This document shows positions 25,223-35,283 of a DNA stretch of 62,846 nucleotides, piece after piece; within the stretch, counting starts at the first letter, position 1, and the number at the start of each line of letters is the position of its first letter. A program made the translations under genes and the position numbers. Under the pieces are notes generated by a model. It saw only the letters and a program-made list of their open reading frames with translations. It was not told where the DNA came from and did not search any database. The DNA comes from a bacterium. Lineage in GTDB: Bacteria > UBP6 > JAFGXH01. The stretch covers positions 1-62,846 of the forward strand of contig JAMOQH010000022.1 in the NCBI GenBank assembly GCA_027064085.1, in the 5' to 3' direction.

Positions 25223-28200
25223 TGAAAAAAGCTATAGAATGGATGATAGACAACCATGTTACAGTAAATCTTGTGATGCTTCTAATTATATTTTCAGGAG
25301 TTGTTGCAAGTTTAAAAATAAATCAAGAAATATTTCCTGAAATAAAAGTTGATCTTATTTCAATACAGGTTGTTTACAGAGGAGCAACACCTGAAGACAT
25401 AGAAAACTCTGTTGTTACTAAAATAGAAGAAGCCATATCAAATGTAAATGGTATAGAACAAATTACTTCAAGCTCCTCTGAGGGAATTGGAGTTGTAAAT
25501 GCAGAAGTTAAACTAGGAGAAAATGTTAACGAAGTTAAAGATAAAATAGAAACAGAAGTAAACAGAATATTAACATTTCCTGTTGATGCTGAAAAACCTG
25601 TAATTACAATCGCAGAAAGAAACACATCTGTAATACAAATAGGAATTTCAGGAAATTTAACCTATGACGAAATGAATAAAATCTCCAGAAGAATAAAAGA
25701 TGACTTAACTGCAATAGATGGAATTTCACAAGTAGGCATAACAGGCACCAAAAATTATGAAATAAACATAGAAGTAAGCGAAGAAAAACTACATAAATAC
25801 GGTTTAAGACTGACAGATATCTCAAATGCAATAAAAATGGAAAGCTTTGATATGCCAGCAGGTAAAATTAAAAGAAAAAATGATGAAATACTGCTCAGAA
25901 CCCAAGGAATAAGATATAATGCTGATGATTACAAAAATATTATACTTAAAGTAAATTTTAATGGAGCGACTTTAAGATTAAAAGATGTTGCAACAATAAA
26001 AGATAGTTATGAAGAAAGTGATCTTTACTCATATTTTAATGGAAAACCCGCTGTAATGCTTAATGTTTACAGAACAGGCAACCAATCGGCCCTAAAAATT
26101 GCAGAACTTGTATATACCTATACTGATTCTATTAAATCACAACTTCCCAAAGGCGTTAAAATTTTAACATGGAATGATAAATCTAAATTACTTAAAGCAA
26201 GACTTGACTTAATGCTTAGAAATGCAGCGATGGGCTTTTTACTGGTTTTAATTACTTTAACTTTATTCCTAGATTTACGACTGGCTCTTTGGGTATCAAG
26301 TGGTATTATTATATCTTTTTTAGGTGTTTTCGTTATTATGTATATAATGGGAGTTACAATAAATTTAATTTCTCTTTTTGCTTTTATACTTGTACTAGGT
26401 ATTGTCGTCGATGACGCAATTGTAATAGGAGAGGAAATTTATTCAAATCGGGAAAAAGGAATGACTCCCAAAGCTGCTTCCAAGGCAGGAGCCAAAAGAA
26501 TTGCAGTACCTGTTATATTTTCAGTATTAACAACTGTTGCAACATTTTCACCATTATTATTTGTTGACGGAAGAATGGGACAGGTTATGTATGCAGTTCC
26601 TGTTATTGTTATTTCAATATTGTTCCTATCACTTTTTGAATCAATTTTTATTCTTCCTGCTCATTTATCAACAATAAAGTTACAATCAGATACTCTTTTA
26701 ACTAAAGCATCTTCTTGGATAACATTACATATTGACAGAGGACTTAGATTTTTTCTTAAAAAAGCTCTGGAACCAAGCATAAGAAAAGTTTTACAATATA
26801 AATATATTTCTCTTGCAGGATTTTTTTCATTACTCATAGTTTCCTTGGGGCTAATGGCTGGAGGTTTTGTAAAATTTGAGTTCTTTCCTGAAGTTGAAGG
26901 AGATAATGCTATTGTTTATTTAAGTATGCCACAAGGAACAACAATAAATGCAACCAAAAAGATTATATCAAGAGTTGAAAATGCAGCTTATAAAACAATA
27001 AATGAATTTGAAAAAAAATATCCCGAATCAAAAGGTAAATTATTAAAAAATATTTATGTAACAATAGGAACACAACCTGATGCAAACAGCCGTCACAGTG
27101 GTAGCAATAAGTCAAGTATTGCAGATCCATCTAAAGCAGAAATAAGCCTCGAACTACTATCTTCCGAGCACAGAAGTTTTACAACAAAAGAGTTTATCAG
27201 GGTTTGGAAAAATCATGTTGGAAATATTGCAGGTATAGAAAATATACAGTATCAATCAATACTCATGAGTGTTGGAGATGCAATTGCAATTGAAATAAAT
27301 GGAGATGATTTTAAAAGTCTTAATCTTGCTGTTGAAGATATAAAAAATAAACTCTCCACATACAGTGGTGTTTATAATATAAAAGACGATTTTCTTGAGG
27401 GAAAGTATGAAATTAAATTTAAACTAAAAGAAAAAGGCCGAATTTTAGGTGTAAGATTAATTGATATTGCTTCTGAAATCAAAAATTCATTTTTTGGTGA
27501 TGAAGTTATGAGAATACAAAGAGGTCAAGATGAAGTAAAAATAAGAGTTCAGTATCCCGAAAAAAATAGAAAATCCATAAATGATATTAAAAATATGAGG
27601 ATAAGAACAAAAACAGGTCTTGAAATACCTCTTTCAGAAATAGCAACCTTCAAAATGGGTAGAGGGTACTCAACCATTACCCACAGTAACCAAAAGAGAA
27701 CAATAAAGGTTACTGCTTCTGTTGATGAAACAGCAGGCAACTCAAATGACATAAATAATAATATAAAAAAATATCTCAACAAAGACATAAAAAACAAATA
27801 TTATGGAGTTAGTTTTAACTTTGAAGGATCTCAAAAAGAGAGAAAAAAATCAATGGGTAGTCTTTTATCAGGTTTTTTAATTGCGATATTTATTGTTTAC
27901 ATGCTTCTTGCGATACCATTTAAATCATATATTCAACCTTTTATTATTATGCTTTCTATTCCTTTTGGTATAATAGGTGCAATATGGGCTCATTACTTTT
28001 TAGGTTTTATGTTTACTTTTATGAGTGCAATAGGTGTTGTTGCCCTTTCAGGAGTTGTTGTCAATGATGCTTTGGTTCTGGTAGATTACATAAATGAACT
28101 TTTTAGAGATTCCGATGAAGAACTTACAAACAAAAAGAAAACAGAACTGATTATAATTGCAGTATTGCGAAGATTCAGGCCAATTCTCCTTACTTCAATA

Positions 28201-28389
28201 ACAACATTTTTGGGCCTTGTTCCAATGATTTTTGAAAAAAGTATTCAGGCCCAATTTTTAATTCCTATGGCAATTTCTTTGGGTTTTGGTATTATATTTG
28301 CAACAGTAATTACCCTTTATTTGATTCCAAGCGGGGTTTTGGTTGTAGAGGATATAAAAGAATTTTTTAAAGGAGCTAGCCATGAATAA
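25222..28389 (+). CDS. RND multidrug/solute efflux pump, inner-membrane subunit
   Basis: A 1055-residue AcrB/MexB-superfamily transporter with 12 predicted helices in two homologous halves. Helix 1 (VNLVMLLIIFSGVVASLKI) is followed by IFPEI and VYRGATPEDIENSVVTKIE; helix 4 holds the proton-relay pair in VLGIVVDDAIVIGEEIY; the second half has VVALSGVVVNDALVLVDYIN and the late RFRPILLTSITTFLGLVPM. Length and motifs are complete. The central gene of a three-gene pump operon, it overlaps the adaptor by 1 bp and the outer-membrane gene by 8 bp. It belongs to the broad efflux group rather than the heavy-metal one judging by VDDA in helix 4; substrate unknown. Confidence 0.95.
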   Translation: MKKAIEWMIDNHVTVNLVMLLIIFSGVVASLKINQEIFPEIKVDLISIQVVYRGATPEDIENSVVTKIEEAISNVNGIEQITSSSSEGIGVVNAEVKLGENVNEVKDKIETEVNRILTFPVDAEKPVITIAERNTSVIQIGISGNLTYDEMNKISRRIKDDLTAIDGISQVGITGTKNYEINIEVSEEKLHKYGLRLTDISNAIKMESFDMPAGKIKRKNDEILLRTQGIRYNADDYKNIILKVNFNGATLRLKDVATIKDSYEESDLYSYFNGKPAVMLNVYRTGNQSALKIAELVYTYTDSIKSQLPKGVKILTWNDKSKLLKARLDLMLRNAAMGFLLVLITLTLFLDLRLALWVSSGIIISFLGVFVIMYIMGVTINLISLFAFILVLGIVVDDAIVIGEEIYSNREKGMTPKAASKAGAKRIAVPVIFSVLTTVATFSPLLFVDGRMGQVMYAVPVIVISILFLSLFESIFILPAHLSTIKLQSDTLLTKASSWITLHIDRGLRFFLKKALEPSIRKVLQYKYISLAGFFSLLIVSLGLMAGGFVKFEFFPEVEGDNAIVYLSMPQGTTINATKKIISRVENAAYKTINEFEKKYPESKGKLLKNIYVTIGTQPDANSRHSGSNKSSIADPSKAEISLELLSSEHRSFTTKEFIRVWKNHVGNIAGIENIQYQSILMSVGDAIAIEINGDDFKSLNLAVEDIKNKLSTYSGVYNIKDDFLEGKYEIKFKLKEKGRILGVRLIDIASEIKNSFFGDEVMRIQRGQDEVKIRVQYPEKNRKSINDIKNMRIRTKTGLEIPLSEIATFKMGRGYSTITHSNQKRTIKVTASVDETAGNSNDINNNIKKYLNKDIKNKYYGVSFNFEGSQKERKKSMGSLLSGFLIAIFIVYMLLAIPFKSYIQPFIIMLSIPFGIIGAIWAHYFLGFMFTFMSAIGVVALSGVVVNDALVLVDYINELFRDSDEELTNKKKTELIIIAVLRRFRPILLTSITTFLGLVPMIFEKSIQAQFLIPMAISLGFGIIFATVITLYLIPSGVLVVEDIKEFFKGASHE

Positions 28390-29857
28390 AAAAGATATAT
28401 TTGGCTGTTTCAACCACCAAAGGTGTTTTACACAGAAGAAAGTAACCAATATACTATTGTTTCTTTCTTTTATAATATTCTCTTCTTGTAGTATGACCCC
28501 TGCAAAAAAGAATATTAAATATGAATTTGACATTGCATCAAAATATAATGCGAATTCATTTAAAGGGCATAAACCTACCCGCACTAAATGGTGGAAGAAA
28601 TTTAATGATGAAAAATTAAATAAATTAATAGAAAATGTTATTAAAAACAATTTAGATTTAAAAATGGCTTTGGGAAATATAAACATTTTAAAAGCTCAAT
28701 ATCAAATTTCCAAAGTAAAAAAATTACCAACGGTTAATGCATCAGCAGGTGCAAATGTTGCAAGAGCTCCTATTGCAGGATTTTCTATTGATAGAACAAC
28801 AGGTGCAATGAGTAAAGCTTATGATTCTCAAATAAATGATAATTATAGTTTACAATTAGGAGCAATGTTTGAAATTGATATTTTTGATAAATATGGCTCT
28901 TTAAGTAGGAGTGCATTAAATAATTTAAAAGCTAGTCAAGCAGACTATTATAAGGTATATTTTTTAATTATATCTCAAACTATTATGGCATATTACGATA
29001 TAAAAATGATTAAACAGAGTATTAATTTAAATGAAGATATAATAAAATCATATAAAGAAGAATTAGATATAGAAAAACAGAAATATGAAGCGGGAATAGG
29101 TATAAGTTTTAATGTTAATTCATTAGAACAGATAATTTCATCTCAAAAAGCTCAAATAGAAGAATTAAAAAAACAATTAAAGTTAAGAAAATACAGTTTA
29201 AAGATACTATTGGGACAATACCCTAAAGATGACATGATTTTTGAAGATAATACAAAAGAAGTCCTTAATAAACTTGAAGATTTATCATTAGGAATTCCAT
29301 CAGATTTATTAAAAAATAGATTTGATATTATTTCAGCACATAAAAAACTTGAAAGTGCAAGAGAAATGATAGGTTATAAAAAAGCAGATAGATTTCCATC
29401 AATTTCACTTTCTGCGGCTATTGGTTATATGAATATATTAGACTTATCTAACTTTTTTGATAGTGATTTTATAACTGTAAGTAGTGGAGCAAATATTAAC
29501 TATACTGTATTTTCCTATGGAAGTAAAAAAGTGGCTTATGAACAAGCAGTAGAACAGTATAACCTATCATTATTAAACTATAAAAAAACTATTTTAAATG
29601 CTTTTAATGAAGTAGAAGGGATATTAGTAAAAATAGATTCATTAAAAAAACAAAAAGAAAATATTATTGAATCATTAAATTACTCTAAAAAATCATTAGA
29701 AGAGGCTAAAAGAAGGTTTATTGGTGGAGTTGGTGAATATAAAACAATTTTAGATTTAACTAAAAGTCAATTTTCATTACAAATCAATATAATTAACCTA
29801 GAAAAAGGACTTATATTAACTTATATAGATTTATATAGAGCATTAGGTAAAAAATAG
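28382..29857 (+). CDS. TolC/NodT-family outer-membrane efflux lipoprotein
   Basis: A 491-residue channel subunit. The long lipoprotein signal ends in lipobox FSSC. Two outer-membrane-efflux repeats follow: WWKKFNDEKLNKLIENVIKNNLDLKMALGNI (about 75-105) begins the first, and a second begins near residue 300 (SDLLKNRFDIISAHKKLESAREMIGYKKADRFPSISL is the NodT hallmark region). The gene starts 8 bp inside the pump gene with AGGAG just upstream. The N-terminal region before the hydrophobic core is unusually long and has three Cys or Phe-rich turns, so an internal start cannot be ruled out, but no later ATG precedes the lipobox. Confidence 0.92.
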   Translation: MNKKDIFGCFNHQRCFTQKKVTNILLFLSFIIFSSCSMTPAKKNIKYEFDIASKYNANSFKGHKPTRTKWWKKFNDEKLNKLIENVIKNNLDLKMALGNINILKAQYQISKVKKLPTVNASAGANVARAPIAGFSIDRTTGAMSKAYDSQINDNYSLQLGAMFEIDIFDKYGSLSRSALNNLKASQADYYKVYFLIISQTIMAYYDIKMIKQSINLNEDIIKSYKEELDIEKQKYEAGIGISFNVNSLEQIISSQKAQIEELKKQLKLRKYSLKILLGQYPKDDMIFEDNTKEVLNKLEDLSLGIPSDLLKNRFDIISAHKKLESAREMIGYKKADRFPSISLSAAIGYMNILDLSNFFDSDFITVSSGANINYTVFSYGSKKVAYEQAVEQYNLSLLNYKKTILNAFNEVEGILVKIDSLKKQKENIIESLNYSKKSLEEAKRRFIGGVGEYKTILDLTKSQFSLQINIINLEKGLILTYIDLYRALGKK

Positions 29858-29876
29858 TTATATCAAACTAAAATTA

Positions 29877-30800
29877 TTACTTTCTCTTCTTAGATTTCTT
29901 TTTATAATTTATTTTTCTTTCTTTTTTAGCAGATGATTCTTGTACAGAATCAGTAAGATTTTCTTCTTTATCTTCATAAATTGTTCCAGGCCCTGTTGGT
30001 AATGGAACTTCTTCTGGTAATAACTGATAATATTTTCTTACAAAAAGAATATATAAGCCTACTAAAATCAATGGAATAGACAATAATTGCCCCATAGTTA
30101 ATGGAAATGATTTTGACAAAAATTGATATTCTTTAAAGTATTCAAGAAAGAATCTTGTAGTAAAATACATTACAATAAACATAGTTGTAATTGTTCCATT
30201 TTTAATTCTTCTGTAATTTTTTTTATAAAATGTAAATATAATAAAAAATATAATTAACCCTACAATCATTTCATATATTTGTGATGGGTGTCTTGGAATA
30301 TTATCCCTTCTTAAAAAAGTTACAGCCCAAGGAACATCTGTTGCTCGTCCATATATTTCAGAATTAAAAAAATTTCCTGTTCTTACAAATGCGGGAAAAA
30401 CAGAACCTCCAACAAATAAAATATCAGCATATTTCATATAAGGGATATTATATTCCTTATGTACCCTCATAAATATCCATAATCCTAGTAAACCACCTAA
30501 AAAGCCTCCATGAGAAGCCAAGCCCTGCCCTACTTCATATATCCTGTGCCATCTTGATGGATCGGTAAAAGCAGACGGTTCATAAAAAACCAAATGTACT
30601 AAATGAGCCATTAAAACAATTGCCACAACTAAATAAATTAATAATTTATCAGGTATATCATCTTTATATCCCCATTTTCTAAAGAAATGCCTATAAATAA
30701 AATATGCAGTCAGAATACCTGTACCAAATAATATACCATAATATCTTAACTGTAATGGTCCCAGCCTTAAAATAATTGGATCTATATTTTGTGTTATCAT
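29877..30800 (-). CDS. lgt: Prolipoprotein diacylglyceryl transferase
   Basis: A 307-residue polytopic inner-membrane enzyme. It shows LRYYGILFGTGILTAYF, the loop GQGLASHGGFLGGLLGLWIF and the Lgt signature VRTGNFFNSEIYGRAT followed by RHPSQIYE. It transfers diacylglycerol to the lipobox Cys, the first step needed by all the lipoproteins in this window. ATG 30800 follows AGAGGT; a longer frame from 30857 lacks a site. The last about 40 residues are an acidic then strongly basic tail (ERKINYKKKSKKRK), an extension beyond the usual C-terminus. It is convergent with the TolC-like gene with 19 bp between and no visible terminator. Confidence 0.95.
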   Translation of the reverse strand: MITQNIDPIILRLGPLQLRYYGILFGTGILTAYFIYRHFFRKWGYKDDIPDKLLIYLVVAIVLMAHLVHLVFYEPSAFTDPSRWHRIYEVGQGLASHGGFLGGLLGLWIFMRVHKEYNIPYMKYADILFVGGSVFPAFVRTGNFFNSEIYGRATDVPWAVTFLRRDNIPRHPSQIYEMIVGLIIFFIIFTFYKKNYRRIKNGTITTMFIVMYFTTRFFLEYFKEYQFLSKSFPLTMGQLLSIPLILVGLYILFVRKYYQLLPEEVPLPTGPGTIYEDKEENLTDSVQESSAKKERKINYKKKSKKRK

Positions 30801-30903
30801 ATTACCTCTAAAAAATGACTTAGTATTATATGTATAAACTTCTTTTTTGTAAAGCAATAAATCACACTTAAAACATTTTTTATTACTTATTATTTCAAAT
30901 TAA

Positions 30904-31719
30904 TTAAAAATTCCATTTAAACAATACATATTTAAAATTAGGTGTTATAATTGGAGAAATTTTAAAGTTTTTTGATTGAATGACACCTATATTAGAAGCA
31001 TTATAATAAACAATAGCATCAATTGTAGCATAAAGATAAATTGCCCCAAACATATAAAAAGATATATTATTCATTATTTTAGTATTATATGCTAAATCTT
31101 TATTGCTAAAAGTATAATCATCTTTTTGGTAATATTTTAATAAAGCATAGCTTGTAACACTTGTTACAATAAAAAATGTTTCTAAGCCTAATAACATATA
31201 GCCTTTATATTTATGTCCATTTTGGAATTGTCCAACTCCAAAAGGTATAAAATTTTTATAAAAATATTTTTTAGTATTTATATTTCCATATTTTTCGGGA
31301 TTCTTTTTTCTTAAAAGCTCTGCTAAATCATTTTTATTCTTAATAATTTCTTTTTCATATTTATGATATATTTTATTTGCAAAATCAATAAACTTAGGAT
31401 TAACAAAAACAGGGTCAAAATGATAATCAGATTTAAATAAATACAACATTTTAAGATAAAACTCAGAATAATCTAAATTTTTATTATAATATTCAGATCT
31501 TGCGATAAGTTGATAAATATTTAATAAAGAGGATGGGTTTAGTTTTGTTTTATCTTTTAATAATTTCTCTAATATTTTTATGCTTTCTTTATAATTACCA
31601 TATTCAAAATATGATTTTGCTCTATTGATATTATTACGAATACTTAATTCTTGTTTAGTTGTATCATTTGCTAACAAACAAATACTTGTAAAAAATAATA
31701 CTAAGATAAGTTTAATCAT
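30904..31719 (-). CDS. Exported TPR-type protein with C-terminal membrane part
   Basis: A 271-residue protein with a signal peptide (MIKLILVLFFTSICLLA). Residues about 25-100 carry TPR-like helices (RAKSYFEYGNYKESIKILEKLL). A segment FIPFGVGQFQNGHKYKGYMLLGLE leads into two or three membrane helices (about 175-245), the pattern of DUF5683-like proteins found in Bacteroidota and Deltaproteobacteria. Function unknown. GGGAGAG precedes the ATG. It follows the DUF2804 gene by 51 bp and precedes lgt by 103 bp on the same strand. Confidence 0.6.
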   Translation of the reverse strand: MIKLILVLFFTSICLLANDTTKQELSIRNNINRAKSYFEYGNYKESIKILEKLLKDKTKLNPSSLLNIYQLIARSEYYNKNLDYSEFYLKMLYLFKSDYHFDPVFVNPKFIDFANKIYHKYEKEIIKNKNDLAELLRKKNPEKYGNINTKKYFYKNFIPFGVGQFQNGHKYKGYMLLGLETFFIVTSVTSYALLKYYQKDDYTFSNKDLAYNTKIMNNISFYMFGAIYLYATIDAIVYYNASNIGVIQSKNFKISPIITPNFKYVLFKWNF

Positions 31720-31772
31720 TTCTAGTCTCTCCCAGTCTTACCTCTTGCGAAATTCCTATTCATTTCTAGTCT
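31717..31772 (-). repeat. Pair of 12-bp direct repeats around a gene start
   Basis: CATTTCTAGTCT occurs at 31717-31728 and again at 31761-31772. On the minus strand each copy ends in ATG, and the downstream copy supplies the start codon of the TPR-type gene, while the other overlaps the stop of the DUF2804 gene. It looks like a local duplication across the intergenic gap. Confidence 0.6.
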
Positions 31773-32790
31773 ACCATAATGCTTTATGGATTTCAGCTAC
31801 TCCTGTTATGTTTTTAAACTTAACTTTTTTGCTATTTTCATCTAAAAAATATCCACTAAACTTACCCATAAATTGCCTAAATGAATTTTTGACAAGTAAA
31901 ACATTGGTATTATCATTAATTTCATCTTTTGGAAAAAATTCAATTTGAATTGTTTTATTCTTATTACTAATTATCCAAGAATTGTAAAGAGCAGTTTTGT
32001 CATAATTAAAAAGAATAACACCTTCTTTAAATGATTTCTTATTTATCCAATAAATGTTTTCAGTTTCATAAGTTTCATTCACCATAGCAGCAAAATTAGC
32101 AGCAATAGAATGATTACCTGCCATACCTGAAAATGAAACCCATACCCAATTGGTTTCTCTTTTTAAATATCCACCACTCCAATCATAAATTAAAGAAGCA
32201 TTAGTAAAGTCAAGGTTTTCACCTTTATAATTAACATAAATTTCATTAAAATCATTTATATTTGAACATTTCTCTGTAAAAGTCCAGCCATTGTGTCCAG
32301 CTGGAGTAATCACTTTTAAAGGAGTGTTTTTAATACCGTAGTTTATATTAAAATTAAATGTTAAATTTTTAAACTGGCCACTAACTGATAACAAATTATC
32401 AAAAAAATCCTTTGCTACTACTAAAAAATCCTTTTTATTTTTATATTTTATAGTATGATTATCAGGATTTATAGGAAAATCTAATTTTTTTGATAATGGT
32501 AATATCTTTTTTTCTGTTTTTATTAAAAATTTACCATTAAAATCATATAAATATATAAAAAAACTTTTTATATATCCTAAATCAACAACAGCAAAGGCTA
32601 AAATATACTTATCACTTAAAAAACCATAATAATTAAAATGATGAAACTTAAATCTTTTCTTTAGGCCTTTAAGCTCTTTATCAAAAAAATTCAATAACTT
32701 ATAATCCTTATAGTTAAAATTAATTTTCTTATCTTTTATAATTCCATTTATAGGATTTCCATTTTTATCAATAATATTTATAGTATCCAT
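31771..32790 (-). CDS. DUF2804 family protein
   Basis: A 339-residue cytoplasmic protein. It matches the DUF2804 pattern: an early YYGFLSDKYILAFAVVDLGY, central IYDWSGGYLKRETNWVWVSF, NHSIAANFAAMVNE, then ENIYWIN and, at the end, FRQFMGKFSGYF with TGVAEIHKALW. The family is widespread and lacks an assigned reaction, although the fold is thought to be a beta-barrel related to lipid-binding proteins. AGGA precedes the ATG, 16 bp after topA, so it is probably in the topA transcript. Confidence 0.8.
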   Translation of the reverse strand: MDTINIIDKNGNPINGIIKDKKINFNYKDYKLLNFFDKELKGLKKRFKFHHFNYYGFLSDKYILAFAVVDLGYIKSFFIYLYDFNGKFLIKTEKKILPLSKKLDFPINPDNHTIKYKNKKDFLVVAKDFFDNLLSVSGQFKNLTFNFNINYGIKNTPLKVITPAGHNGWTFTEKCSNINDFNEIYVNYKGENLDFTNASLIYDWSGGYLKRETNWVWVSFSGMAGNHSIAANFAAMVNETYETENIYWINKKSFKEGVILFNYDKTALYNSWIISNKNKTIQIEFFPKDEINDNTNVLLVKNSFRQFMGKFSGYFLDENSKKVKFKNITGVAEIHKALW

Positions 32791-32806
32791 AAGTTCCTAC
32801 TTATTT

Positions 32807-35047
32807 CTAGTTTTCCTTATACTTACATTCTTTATTTGGACATGCAACATATCTATGCTTTGTTTTAAAATCATACTTTTCAACTAGATAATTACTTTTA
32901 CATTCTGGACATTCTTTATTTATTGGCTTATACCATGATATAAACTTACAGTCGGGATAATTTGAGCAACTATAAAATACTTTACCTTTCTTCCCTCTTT
33001 TTTCAGCTATTTTACCATCTTTACAATCAGGGCAATCAATATCAAGTGTTACAGGAGCGGTTGTTTTACATTTAGGATAATCCTCACAAGCGTAATAATC
33101 CCCATATCTGCCTGTTTTAAAAACCATTCTTTTTCCACAGTTTTTACATGGCTTATCACTATAAACCAACACTTTTTCAACTATAACAACTTTATTGTTT
33201 TCATCTCTTTTAAAATCTTTGATATTTTTACATGCAGGATAATTACTGCAACCTAAAAACTGACCTCTTTTTGTTGTTTTAACAACCATCATTGAACCAC
33301 ATTTATCACAAACCAAATCAGTTTCTTCATCTTTAGGTTTTAATGAAGGCATATTTTCTATTGCATTATTTAAATCCTTTTCAAAACCAGAATAAAACTC
33401 TTTTAGCACAGTTAAACTATCATCTTTTGCTTCTTCAATTAAATCCAACCTATCTTCAAGCTTAGCTGTAAATTCAATATTTAAAATATCAGGAAAAAAT
33501 TTAACAAGTTGTTCTGTAACAATTTTACCAGTATCAGTGGGGTGAAATTTCTTATCAATTTTTTCAACATACTCTCTATTTACAATAGTCGTTACAATAG
33601 TTGCATAAGTTGAAGGCCTTCCTATCCCCTCATCTTCAAGTTTTTTTATAAGAGATGCCTCAGTGTATCTTGCAGGCGGCTGTGTAAATTTTTGCTCACT
33701 AGTAATATCTTTTGCAGCCAACTTTTCTTTTTCTGAAAGTTCTGGAAGTAAAGTAGCTTCTAGTTTACGATTTGGATATAAAACTAAAAAGCCTTTACTT
33801 TTTAATATTTCACCATTTGCTTTAAATAAATATTTACCAACAGTTAAATCAATTACAGTTTTATCAAATCTTGCTTCTTTCATTTGAGTAGCAACAAATC
33901 GTCTCCAAATAATGGTATAAAGCCTATATTCATCGTTTGTTAAATAATCTTTTGCATAACTTGGTGTTATTTCAACATTTACAGCTCTAATTGCTTCATG
34001 AGCATCTTGTGCACTTTTTTTAGTTTTATAATATCTAGTTTTAGGAATCAATTCAGATTTACTGTAGTTTTTTTCAACATAATCTCTTAAACTATCTATG
34101 GCTTCTTTAGCTATCCTAACGCTATCAGTTCTCATATAAGTAATTAACCCGGTTACTCCAAAATCTCCCACATCTTTACCTTCATATAGTTTTTGAGCAA
34201 CACTCATAGTTTTTTTAGCTGAAAATCCAAGTTGAGAAGCCGCATCTTGTTGTAATTTAGATGTTATATAAGGTGCAGGTGGCTGTTGCTTTCTTTCTTT
34301 TTTCTCAATTTTAGTAATTTCAAATGTATTATTCTTTAAATCACCTAATACTTGCTTAGCTTCGGCTTCATTATTTACTCTAAATTTTTTAACATCTAAC
34401 TTTTTACCATTAATAGAGTATAAAGAAGAAATAAAACTCATTTTTTCTTTTTCAAAAAGAGCCTTGATATTCCAATATTCAACGGGATTAAATGCTTCAA
34501 TTTCTTTTTCTCTATCAACAACTATCATAGTCGCAATAGACTGAACTCTACCCGCACTCAAACCTTTCATTATTTTTTTCCATAATAATGGAGAGATTTT
34601 GTAACCAACTATTCTATCTAAAAATCTTCTAGTTTGTTGTGAGTTAACCAAATTCATATTTAATTGACCAGCGTTTTTTATAGCAGCCTTAACAGAAGTT
34701 TTAGTTATTTCATGAAATAATACTCTTTCTATATTAGGATTTATCTTTTTTAATATTTCTTGCAAATGAAAAGCAATTGCTTCTCCTTCACGGTCGGGGT
34801 CAGTTGCAATATATATAATTTTAACTTTTTTTGCTGCTTCTTTTAAATCTTTTATTATATCTTTCTTATCTCTTAAATTTTGGAATGTTGGCTTAAAGTC
34901 TTCATCAATATTAATTCCAAGCCTTGTTTTAGGTAAATCTCTAATGTGTCCAACAGAAGCTCTTACTAAGAAGGTAGAACCTAAATATTTCTTTATCGTT
35001 TTAGCTTTTGATGGTGATTCAACAATTAAAAGTTTTGTAGCGGCCAA
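32807..35047 (-). CDS. topA: DNA topoisomerase I
   Basis: A 746-residue type IA topoisomerase. The Toprim domain has LLIVESPSKAKTIKKYLG and IYIATDPDREGEAIAFHL; the active-site Tyr304 lies in ITYMRTDSVR; QTRRFLDRIVGYKISPLLW and GRPSTYATIV are also typical. The C-terminus has four zinc-ribbon units (CDKCG to CKN, CKNCG to CKT, CPDCK to CKF, CPECK to CKY), three with the YPxCK pattern. It relaxes negative supercoils. The start is TTG 35047, behind GGAGGA with a 3-4 bp gap; no ATG or GTG fits better. Toprim begins within the first residues, so the start is secure. Confidence 0.97.
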   Translation of the reverse strand: MAATKLLIVESPSKAKTIKKYLGSTFLVRASVGHIRDLPKTRLGINIDEDFKPTFQNLRDKKDIIKDLKEAAKKVKIIYIATDPDREGEAIAFHLQEILKKINPNIERVLFHEITKTSVKAAIKNAGQLNMNLVNSQQTRRFLDRIVGYKISPLLWKKIMKGLSAGRVQSIATMIVVDREKEIEAFNPVEYWNIKALFEKEKMSFISSLYSINGKKLDVKKFRVNNEAEAKQVLGDLKNNTFEITKIEKKERKQQPPAPYITSKLQQDAASQLGFSAKKTMSVAQKLYEGKDVGDFGVTGLITYMRTDSVRIAKEAIDSLRDYVEKNYSKSELIPKTRYYKTKKSAQDAHEAIRAVNVEITPSYAKDYLTNDEYRLYTIIWRRFVATQMKEARFDKTVIDLTVGKYLFKANGEILKSKGFLVLYPNRKLEATLLPELSEKEKLAAKDITSEQKFTQPPARYTEASLIKKLEDEGIGRPSTYATIVTTIVNREYVEKIDKKFHPTDTGKIVTEQLVKFFPDILNIEFTAKLEDRLDLIEEAKDDSLTVLKEFYSGFEKDLNNAIENMPSLKPKDEETDLVCDKCGSMMVVKTTKRGQFLGCSNYPACKNIKDFKRDENNKVVIVEKVLVYSDKPCKNCGKRMVFKTGRYGDYYACEDYPKCKTTAPVTLDIDCPDCKDGKIAEKRGKKGKVFYSCSNYPDCKFISWYKPINKECPECKSNYLVEKYDFKTKHRYVACPNKECKYKEN

Positions 35048-35107
35048 GAGTCCTCCTATTTATTTAATATCTAAATACTTCTTGTTAAAGTTTAAAGAAG
35101 TTTATTA

Positions 35108-35136
35108 TAAATATGTAATATTTTCTATAAAGTCAA
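35108..35136 (-). promoter_or_regulatory. Putative promoter for topA
   Basis: Minus strand TTGACT (35136-35131), 17 bp, TATTTA (35113-35108), about 60 bp before the TTG start. Confidence 0.4.
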
Positions 35137-35226
35137 GATTTTATTTTGATTTTATGCCTTTCCATAAACTTTGAAAGTTGATAAGCAACGGAATAACTCA
35201 ATTAAATTTTAAATATTAAAAAAATA

Positions 35227-35255
35227 TTGCTTTTATCAAGATGATTTGATATCAT
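35227..35255 (+). promoter_or_regulatory. Putative promoter for the Glt-like cluster
   Basis: TTGCTT (35227-35232), 17 bp, TATCAT (35250-35255). The next likely promoter on this strand is not seen until after 50124, so this one may drive about 15 kb. Confidence 0.4.
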
Positions 35256-35283
35256 ATTTAATATTTTTGCTTAGGAGAGGTCT

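Noticed and set aside
28258-28686. 142-residue minus-strand frame across the pump/TolC junction
   Set aside because: Antisense shadow of two well-supported genes, without start signals.
35048-35226. Small gene in the topA leader
   Set aside because: The only open frame is a 76-residue read-through from antisense topA without a ribosome-binding site.
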